A DNA stretch of 12,233 bases. It comes from Leptospira weilii serovar Ranarum str. ICFT. Lineage in GTDB: Bacteria > Spirochaetota > Leptospiria > Leptospirales > Leptospiraceae. The DNA lies in assembly GCF_000332415.1 (NCBI RefSeq), contig NZ_AOHC02000046.1:1-12233 (forward strand), written 5' to 3'. The position numbers were made by a program, and so were the translations under genes. Shown here piece by piece: positions 1-12,233 of this stretch. A model generated the notes under the pieces. The model saw only the letters and a program-made list of their open reading frames with translations. It had not been told where the DNA came from and did no database searches. Position 1 is the stretch's first letter. Each line of letters begins with the position of its first letter.

Positions 1-1
1 G

Positions 2-283
2 AATATCCGAGTTAGAACCGGGACTTGGACTCTGTTTGGGGCGCTCGCGCAAACTCATGGAGTGTCGCGTTGTTATCTTTTCAATTATCTGCTCTGGTTG
101 GACGATCTCGGAGTCGGAGATTCTATCTTGGATACAGTAAATGCGGGAGTTCCCACATTTCACAGATCTTACAGTTATATTCTACACGTCGACCTGGTAA
201 ACAACGAGGTCACAAGAAAACTAAGGTGCAGACCCACATCCTATTTTTACACATTGGATTATAGAGACTGGTTCCCATCCTAA
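2..283 (+). CDS. DUF1564 family protein, 3' end only
   Basis: Reading frame 2 is open from the window edge to a TAA at 281-283, giving 93 C-terminal residues. It begins [20 protein letters not shown], continues with [13 protein letters not shown] and GVPTFH, and ends LDYRDWFPS. This block ([26 protein letters not shown], a middle GVPTFH-Y-Y-LH-DL, a terminal YRDWF) is what I remember of DUF1564, a multi-copy Leptospira family of unknown function. A GTG at 62 lies inside the conserved core, so it is not the start; the true start is upstream of the window. The helical SRC-LFNYLL part resembles a small DNA-binding helix, but that is inference. It is transcribed towards the minus-strand gene at 599-994. 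The family name is fairly sure; no function can be given. Confidence 0.8.
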   Translation, partial: NIRVRTGTWTLFGALAQTHGVSRCYLFNYLLWLDDLGVGDSILDTVNAGVPTFHRSYSYILHVDLVNNEVTRKLRCRPTSYFYTLDYRDWFPS

Positions 284-445
284 AAACGCGCGGATCCGGC
301 CCCTCTGTAGACCTAAAATCAAAACGCAAACTTTTAACGGATTCCCAATTCCAAAGATTTGGGACGAACTCTGAGCAAAAAAGAAAATTAGATCCGTAAA
401 ATTCAAAGGAAAGAGCCGATCACAAACCAGGTTTCTAAAATCTAA
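284..445. other. Intergenic stretch, no gene seen
   Basis: Together with 477-598 this forms a gap of about 315 bases between two convergent genes. Apart from the hairpins listed separately at 446-476 and 537-552 I see nothing that supports a gene. A 61-codon minus-strand frame here has no recognisable composition or ribosome binding site. Confidence 0.5.
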
Positions 446-476
446 AAATCAAGCCGGACATAAACCGGCTTGATTT
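446..476 (-). terminator. Strong intrinsic terminator, probably bidirectional
   Basis: The arms 446-457 (AAATCAAGCCGG) and 465-476 (CCGGCTTGATTT) form a perfect 12-bp stem around a 7-base loop. Read on the minus strand, the stem runs straight into a T-rich stretch (GATTTTTAGATTTT), so it best ends transcription of the DUF5329-type gene, whose stop lies about 120 bases upstream. Read on the plus strand it ends GATTTA, with a weaker U-tract, but it could also stop read-through from the DUF1564 gene. The placement between convergent genes supports the call. Confidence 0.85.
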
Positions 477-536
477 ACCAAATTTCAAAGAAGAATCAGA
501 TCGCGTGAGTTCGGTGGTTGAAAATCTGGGCGAATC

Positions 537-552
537 CGGCCTTAGCAGGCCG
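537..552. repeat. Small perfect hairpin in the 3' region of the DUF5329-type gene
   Basis: CGGCCT (537-542) and AGGCCG (547-552) form a 6-bp GC-rich stem around a TAGC tetraloop, between the stop codon at 599 and the main terminator. On the minus strand it is followed by a loose T-rich patch (GATTTT) about 12 bases on. It may be a 3' stability hairpin or a weak first terminator. Confidence 0.4.
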
Positions 553-598
553 AAGAACCACGCTTGAACTCAATGTTGTCTGTGAAACTGGCTTGGGA

Positions 599-994
599 CT
601 ATCCATTCTTTCTGTTCTTGTTCGACGACTTAACGGGAGCGTTCTTTCTTTGAACGATCTCCTCCCATTTTTCTTTCAGCCAAGGTCCGGATTCTTTCGT
701 TTTTCCGTCCGCAAATTTTACGAGATACGATTTCCCGGAGACGCTGGATTTGGAACCGATAGAATCAATAAACTCCGGGATCGTTTGAATTCTTCCGTCC
801 GCCGCTTTTAACTTTCTTTCCATGTGAACTCTGGCTTCTTTCGGATCGTGTTCGACTCCGTTTCGGATAAATTTACATTCGCAGGATTCAAGCGTCCCCA
901 TCAGTAAATTTAAATCGTTTCTAAAATCGCTCGTGCCGTCGGCAACGATTGAAAAAGAAAATAAAAAAACAAGACAATATATCATATTACTCAT
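599..994 (-). CDS. Small exported DUF5329-type protein
   Basis: A 131-residue product. Residues 1-20 (SNMIYCLVFLFSFSIVADG after Met) form a hydrophobic signal peptide, so the protein is probably exported to the periplasm. The rest fits DUF5329 as I remember it: SCECKFIRNG near residues 37-46, a HMERKL block, FIDSIGSKSSVSGKSYLVKF around residues 74-93, then DGKTKESGPWLKEKW. The last 15 residues are basic and look disordered. Family function is unknown. The start is supported by AGGAAG about 8 bases before the ATG; a second in-frame ATG at codon 4 would shorten the signal peptide. It lies 248 bp downstream of the SAHH-like gene on the same strand, so it probably has its own promoter, though none is clear. 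The hairpin at 446-476 ends the transcript. Confidence 0.8.
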   Translation of the reverse strand: MSNMIYCLVFLFSFSIVADGTSDFRNDLNLLMGTLESCECKFIRNGVEHDPKEARVHMERKLKAADGRIQTIPEFIDSIGSKSSVSGKSYLVKFADGKTKESGPWLKEKWEEIVQRKNAPVKSSNKNRKNG

Positions 995-1165
995 ATATAA
1001 AGCTTCCTGAATGCGTTTTCATTTTGAGTTTGTCCCAAAAAAAAATTAAAATCGAACTCTCTTTAAACCAATACAACAGAAATAAATGGAGAATTAATTT
1101 TTCAACGACTCTAATGCAACAATCATTGAACAAATCCGGAAATTTTGGAACCGTTCTTACAACTT

Positions 1166-1212
1166 GATCGGAAATTTTCGGTTCGGGCAAAAAAAACGAA
1201 AAAATTCCGATC
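1166..1212. repeat. Imperfect long inverted repeat downstream of the SAHH-like gene
   Basis: GATCGGAA (1166-1173) pairs with TTCCGATC (1205-1212), and after a small internal loop TTTTCG (1175-1180) pairs with CGAAAA (1197-1202), leaving a 16-base loop rich in A (T on the minus strand). It starts about 30 bases after the minus-strand stop at 1243. It could be a 3' end structure of the long gene, but no U-tract follows the stem on either strand, so a simple intrinsic terminator is doubtful. Confidence 0.4.
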
Positions 1213-1242
1213 GAATTTAAGAGTTTCTAAGTTTCCGCAATC

Positions 1243-5125
<3,883 letters not shown>

Positions 5126-5146
5126 TACATCTACCCTTGGTTAGAC

Positions 5147-5184
5147 AAAAAATCCGAGGGAACTCAAGTTCCTTAGAATTTCGG
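5147..5184 (-). terminator. Hairpin plus U-tract between yafJ and the dehydrogenase
   Basis: On the minus strand, CCGA (5184-5181) and GGAAC (5172-5168) pair with GTTCC (5163-5159) and TCGG (5157-5154) around a TTGA loop, followed by ATTTTTT (5153-5147). It lies about 40 bases after the yafJ stop and about 20 before the dehydrogenase ATG. It may end the yafJ transcript or, if a promoter lies upstream of it, act as an attenuator for the dehydrogenase pair. The stem is interrupted, so strength is moderate. Confidence 0.5.
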
Positions 5185-5186
5185 TC

Positions 5187-5214
5187 AGTGTAGAATTTGT
5201 AGGGATTCCGACAA
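5187..5214 (-). promoter_or_regulatory. Possible promoter for the dehydrogenase/SAHH-like pair
   Basis: Reading the minus strand, TTGTCG (5214-5209) and TACACT (5192-5187) are separated by 16 bases, each matching 4 of 6 bases of the sigma-70 boxes. Transcription would start just before the hairpin at 5154-5184 and place it in the 5' leader. This is weak evidence; read-through from yafJ is an alternative. Confidence 0.25.
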
Positions 5215-5222
5215 ATCCATTC

Positions 5223-5999
<777 letters not shown>

Positions 6000-6120
6000 T
6001 CCATCCTTCCTCAAATATCGTTTAATATATTAGAACAATTTTCGTAAAAACAGAAGTTTTCTGTCCAGTGATTTTTCAAGGATTCCTTGCAGAAATGACA
6101 GGGAACTGGAAACTAAGCCG
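6000..6120. promoter_or_regulatory. Divergent promoter region
   Basis: About 120 bases separate the divergent yafJ and glycosyltransferase starts and must contain the start signals of both, unless one is read from further away. The 6020-6045 part is AT-rich (TTTAATATATTAG) and is the likely -10 area for yafJ. No box pair is good enough to name on either strand. Confidence 0.45.
6050..6064. promoter_or_regulatory. Inverted repeat, possible operator
   Basis: ACAGAA (6050-6055) and TTCTGT (6059-6064) form a perfect 6-bp dyad around GTT. An overlapping dyad AAAAC-AGAA-GTTTT (6047-6060) shares the same bases. Its place midway between two divergent starts suits a repressor site. The regulator is not identifiable. 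Confidence 0.35.
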
Positions 6121-9977
<3,857 letters not shown>

Positions 9978-10105
9978 AGTTTTGTCATAGAGTGCGATCC
10001 ATGGAGAGCATTCTGCAATTTGCCGGTTTAAAAAAACGGATTTCCATTGGAAAATTTGAGAAAATCACGGATCGATTTATTCCGTAAAAAAAATGTTTTC
10101 GTGCG

Positions 10106-10126
10106 TATAATAGTCGTTAAACGGAG
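10106..10126 (+). promoter_or_regulatory. Promoter -10 box and ribosome binding site of the hydrolase gene
   Basis: TATAAT at 10106-10111 is a perfect -10 box 20 bases before the ATG, and ACGGAG at 10121-10126 is a good ribosome binding site 5 bases before it. No good -35 box lies at 16-18 bases. The hydrolase is therefore probably transcribed on its own with a very short leader rather than only from polA. Confidence 0.5.
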
Positions 10127-10131
10127 ACTCT

Positions 10132-10983
10132 ATGACTTTGGAAGAATGGAAGCGGACTGGTTCTTATGTTTCGTATCAAAATCGGAAAATTTTTTTAAAG
10201 GAAGAGGGCAACGGAGAAAATCTACTTTTGATTCACGGTTTTCCAACCGCCTCGTTTGATTGGGAAAAAATTTGGCGACCTCTTTCTAAAAGCAGAAGGT
10301 TAATCGCTTGCGATTTGCTCGGATTCGGATTTTCATCCAAACCCAAAATCGATTATACGATTTTTTTACAGGCGGACATGATCGAAAAATTGTTAAGCGA
10401 CAAAGGGATCCAAGAAGTGAAAATTCTTGCGCATGATTTAGGAGACACGGTCGCTCAGGAATTACTCGCTCGTTTTATCGATCGAAAGAATTCGGGAGAA
10501 AACGGTCTGAATATCAAAGCGATCACTTTACTTAACGGCGGAATTTTTCCGGAATCGCATAGACCCAGATTCATACAAAAACTTTTACATAGCCCTCTGG
10601 GATGGATTCTTTCGCAACTTATGAACCGTAAGTCTTTTCAGAAAAGTTTTTCCGCGGTTTTCGGAACGAACACAAAACCGAGTCTTGAAGAACTCGATCG
10701 GTTCTGGGAATTGGTCGCTTCGGACGGTGGAACTAAAATCGCTCATAAACTGATTCGATACATTCAAGAGAGAAAAACAAACCGAGAACGTTGGGTAGGT
10801 GCGATACTCGATTCTCCGATTCCGATTCGTATGATCAACGGTATGGAAGATCCGGTAAGCGGCGCCCATCTTGTAAAACGATACAAAGAACTTTCTTCCT
10901 CCGCGGACATTGTAGAACTTCCGGGGATCGGCCATTATCCTCAAGTAGAAGCTCCGAATTTAGTTTTGAAATTCGTCTTATAA
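10132..10983 (+). CDS. MEST/PEG1-like alpha/beta hydrolase
   Basis: A 283-residue soluble hydrolase without a signal peptide. The oxyanion strand-loop is LLLIHGFPTASFDW (from residue 31), followed by CDLLGFGFSSKP. The nucleophile elbow reads AHDLGDTVAQELLAR, placing Asp102 where serine hydrolases have Ser, as in epoxide hydrolases and haloalkane dehalogenases. The acid is probably Asp240 (GMEDPVS) and the base His268 (GIGHYPQ). The middle and C-terminal parts (NGGIFPESHRP, QYI-type IRYIQERK, RWVGAILDSPIPI) resemble mammalian MEST, whose elbow as I remember it is HDYGDIVAQELLYR. The natural substrate of this group is not settled; hydrolysis of an ester, epoxide or halide bond is possible. The gene has its own -10 box and ribosome binding site. 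The protein ends LKFVL, slightly short of MEST. Confidence 0.85.
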   Translation: MTLEEWKRTGSYVSYQNRKIFLKEEGNGENLLLIHGFPTASFDWEKIWRPLSKSRRLIACDLLGFGFSSKPKIDYTIFLQADMIEKLLSDKGIQEVKILAHDLGDTVAQELLARFIDRKNSGENGLNIKAITLLNGGIFPESHRPRFIQKLLHSPLGWILSQLMNRKSFQKSFSAVFGTNTKPSLEELDRFWELVASDGGTKIAHKLIRYIQERKTNRERWVGAILDSPIPIRMINGMEDPVSGAHLVKRYKELSSSADIVELPGIGHYPQVEAPNLVLKFVL

Positions 10984-11043
10984 GAATCCGTCAAACGCCA
11001 ATAGAAACAAAACGTTGAATTTTGGATACGCCGCAAGATCGTG

Positions 11044-11064
11044 ATCGGTCTCCGTCCCGATTTT
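11044..11064 (+). terminator. Weak possible terminator after the hydrolase gene
   Basis: ATCGG (11044-11048) pairs with CCGAT (11057-11061), extended by one G-U pair, around an 8-base loop, and TTTT begins at 11061. The stem is short. It lies about 60 bases after the hydrolase stop. Nothing else is recognised in 10984-11166 beyond a TTGAAA at 11096, which could be a -35 box for the next gene. Confidence 0.3.
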
Positions 11065-11166
11065 GAATCATTCTTTTTCCATATAGGGATTCTCCTTGAA
11101 AAAAGAAGTAATGAAAGATATTGATAAATCGGGAAGATTTCGTTTTAAAAGTCTTCGATTCTTCAC

Positions 11167-11851
11167 ATGGCTAAGTCGAGCTATAATAACCCTAGATTTT
11201 TTGATTTTGTATATGACGAATTTTTAACAGGCTCCGTTGACGATTCGATCTTTTCGTTTCAAGAGGGTGATCTTTTTAATTCCTTAAAGAGAGAGAATAT
11301 TTTGGAGTTGCTCGAAATCACCGGAGTTCTTCCTGAAATTCGGAAGAAGGGTTATCATAAAAATCCAACTTGAAATTTCAGGTATGGGCCAAGATTTTCA
11401 AAGACTGGCTTTAATTTCCGATAAGGAAATTTTATTACATCTTCGTTTGAGTATTCAAGAATACAGGTTGGAAATCAACGATTACTTCTTTAAGGAGAAA
11501 TATCTCGTCGTCAATTGGTTGCAGACACGTCATCCGAAGTCCCTATCTATGGATAAATGTCGTCTGTATCCCGGACAAGACGTTCCGGGGCTCGGAATTT
11601 TTCATCAGATTTCAGACTTTATCGGATTTTTAATTTTGTCTCTTCGATTGAACGGCGCGGTAATTCGTCCCGAATACTTTCACGATGCCGTTTTATTTTC
11701 GAAAAAATTTCATTTCCTAACTCCGGAAGCTCAGGCTTTGTTTATCGCTCTAAGAAGGGATTTTAAAAACGATCTATTCGCGAAATTTCAACTTATCTTC
11801 ATTCCGGTAAAATTCAAAATCATAAAAACACCTAGAATGGAAGGCCGTTGA
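11167..11851 (+). pseudogene. Conserved-looking protein gene broken by a one-base frameshift
   Basis: Two frames belong together. Frame 1 runs from ATG 11167 to a TGA at 11371-11373 (68 codons, beginning MAKSSYNNPRFFDFVYDEF). Frame 2 is open from 11288 to the TGA at 11849-11851. If one G of GGG at 11349-11351 is removed, the text reads on as LPEIRKK then VIIKIQLEISGMGQDFQRLA, giving about 227 residues. The frame-2 codons before its first ATG (11384) are fully protein-like, which argues for one ancestral gene rather than two. The second part has LYPGQDVPGLGIFHQI and PEYFHDAVLFSKKFHFLTPE, which feel like a conserved family of unknown function, but I cannot name it. There is no signal peptide. 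The ribosome binding site before 11167 is poor. A sequencing error or programmed frameshifting would also explain the break. Confidence 0.65.
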
Positions 11852-11852
11852 A

Positions 11853-11963
11853 ATGATACACCTAGTAAAGAAAACTTTGAACGTTTTCGTCTTCAATAAG
11901 AAGTTCGATAAAAAAGTCGCCAAGATCTTAGACACGATCAAATTGAGTGTTACGAAATCATAA
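11853..11963 (+). CDS. Small 36-residue frame, unrecognised
   Basis: ATG at 11853 begins one base after the stop of the frameshifted gene, with GGAAGG (11839-11844) 8 bases before it, a good ribosome binding site and spacing. The product begins MIHLVKKTLNVFVFNKKFDK, is basic and ends at the TAA (11961-11963) directly before the first 34-bp repeat. It may be a genuine small gene coupled to the one before, or the 5' stump of a longer gene cut where the repeat element sits. No family is recognised. Confidence 0.4.
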   Translation: MIHLVKKTLNVFVFNKKFDKKVAKILDTIKLSVTKS

Positions 11964-11964
11964 C

Positions 11965-11998
11965 GGGTCGTTCGAGGTTTAACTCAATCTCACTCCCT
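11965..11998. repeat. 34-bp direct repeat, copy 1
   Basis: It begins GGGTCGTTCGAGGTTTAACT, ends CACTCCCT, and is identical over 34 bases to copy 2 at 12040-12073, 75 bases away. It contains the palindrome GTTTAAC/GTTAAAC. It begins two bases after the stop codon at 11961-11963. Confidence 0.9.
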
Positions 11999-12027
11999 GG
12001 CGCTGCGACCCATCGGGAGCAGTGCCA
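11998..12027. repeat. Strong hairpin between the two direct repeats
   Basis: TGGCGCTGC (11998-12006) pairs with GCAGTGCCA (12019-12027), 9 bp with one G-U pair on the plus strand; CCC (12009-12011) and GGG (12015-12017) extend the stem inside, leaving a 3-base loop. No U-tract follows. CGACCCA (12006-12012) can instead pair with TGGGTCG (12039-12045) in copy 2, or its CGACCC with GGGTCG (11965-11970) in copy 1, so alternative folds exist. Confidence 0.7.
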
Positions 12028-12039
12028 CTTTAGTTACCT

Positions 12040-12073
12040 GGGTCGTTCGAGGTTTAACTCAATCTCACTCCCT
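12040..12073. repeat. 34-bp direct repeat, copy 2
   Basis: Identical to copy 1 (11965-11998). The sequence on both outer sides differs from that around copy 1, so the identity stops sharply at 34 bases. The pair has 41 bases between copies. Confidence 0.9.
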
Positions 12074-12092
12074 ATGAGTCAATGCTGTCAAT

Positions 12093-12233
12093 TTAAGAGA
12101 CTCTGCCGTAATAGATTTCAAACTTACGTTTTCGAACTTTATGTTTTCTATTGAAGGTTCTATTTGGAATGACAGGTAGCCGATGTTTTAAAAGTTCGGC
12201 TTTCATTTCATCAAAAACGGAGTTCATCGGTTC
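12093..12233 (-). CDS. Partial minus-strand frame at the window edge
   Basis: Read from the right edge, the minus strand is open for 46 codons to a TAA (12095-12093), giving EPMNSVFDEMKAELLKHRLP and then a very basic tail (NRKHKVRKRKFEIYYGRVS). An ATG at 12227-12225 could make it a complete 44-residue product, but the frame may equally continue beyond the window. The composition is protein-like, and the basic end suggests nucleic acid contact, which is inference. It is convergent with the frames to its left. No family recognised. Confidence 0.4.
   Translation of the reverse strand, partial: EPMNSVFDEMKAELLKHRLPVIPNRTFNRKHKVRKRKFEIYYGRVS

Noticed and set aside
221..406. A 61-codon minus-strand frame antisense to the DUF1564 3' end
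   Set aside because: It is mostly the complement of a real gene and has no ribosome binding site or family resemblance.
987..1190. A 67-codon minus-strand frame overlapping the start of the DUF5329-type gene
   Set aside because: No recognisable family, it overlaps a better-supported start and ribosome binding site, and it lies in AT-rich leader sequence.
6050..6064. LexA/SOS box
   Set aside because: The dyad ACAGAA-GTT-TTCTGT does not fit the TTTGN5CAAA-type box that I associate with Leptospira, and neither neighbour is a classic SOS gene.
10060..10095. Terminator for polA at the ACGGA...TCCGT stem
   Set aside because: The stem is only 5 bp and is followed on the plus strand by A's, not T's.
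11111..11227. A 38-codon frame starting ATG AAA GAT ATT before the frameshifted gene
   Set aside because: It overlaps the better-looking frame 1, has only a weak GAAG as ribosome binding site and soon ends; chance is the simplest explanation.
11965..12073. Integron attC-like site, because GTTTAAC/GTTAAAC occurs in both repeats
   Set aside because: Both copies lie in the same orientation, the required opposing core site is missing, and no integrase is present.
12074..12154. A 26-codon plus-strand frame beginning MSQCCQFKRL right after repeat copy 2
   Set aside because: Too short, no ribosome binding site, and antisense to the more protein-like minus-strand frame.

Overview
The window looks like a chromosomal segment of a Leptospira species. 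The left edge cuts a gene whose product matches DUF1564, a paralogous family I know almost only from Leptospira. Genes sit on both strands in short units with moderate G+C, which would fit a pathogenic-clade species more GC-rich than L. interrogans; the species itself cannot be fixed from this sequence. All family assignments come from reading motifs and remembered family sequences, not from database searches.

Layout. (1) 1-1242: the 3' end of a DUF1564 gene (+) converges on a small exported DUF5329-type gene (-), with a strong, probably bidirectional hairpin terminator between them. (2) 1243-5125, minus strand: a zinc-type medium-chain dehydrogenase is read first and overlaps by 8 bp a very long protein whose C-terminal half resembles S-adenosylhomocysteine hydrolase. 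This tightly coupled pair is the least conventional part of the window. (3) 5223-5999, minus strand: a YafJ-type class II glutamine amidotransferase. (4) 6000-6120: a divergent promoter region with a small inverted repeat. (5) 6121-9977, plus strand: a GT4-type glycosyltransferase overlaps by 4 bp a complete DNA polymerase I gene (polA) with all three activities apparently intact. (6) 10132-10983: an alpha/beta hydrolase strikingly like vertebrate MEST/PEG1. (7) 11167-11963: a conserved-looking gene of unknown function broken by a single-base frameshift, then a 36-codon reading frame. (8) 11964-12233: two identical 34-bp direct repeats flanking a strong hairpin, then the 3' end of an unrecognised minus-strand frame cut by the window edge.

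How the genes fit together. Only two links are strong: the dehydrogenase/SAHH-like pair (overlapping, weak internal ribosome binding site, so probably co-translated) and glycosyltransferase-polA (ATGA overlap). YafJ lies upstream of the pair on the same strand, but a hairpin plus U-tract separates them, so it may be a separate transcript. The remaining genes look like ordinary single units. No CRISPR-Cas locus, prophage, transposase, tRNA or rRNA was recognised. The best candidates for something undescribed are the dehydrogenase/SAHH-like pair and the repeat-hairpin-repeat element near the right end.
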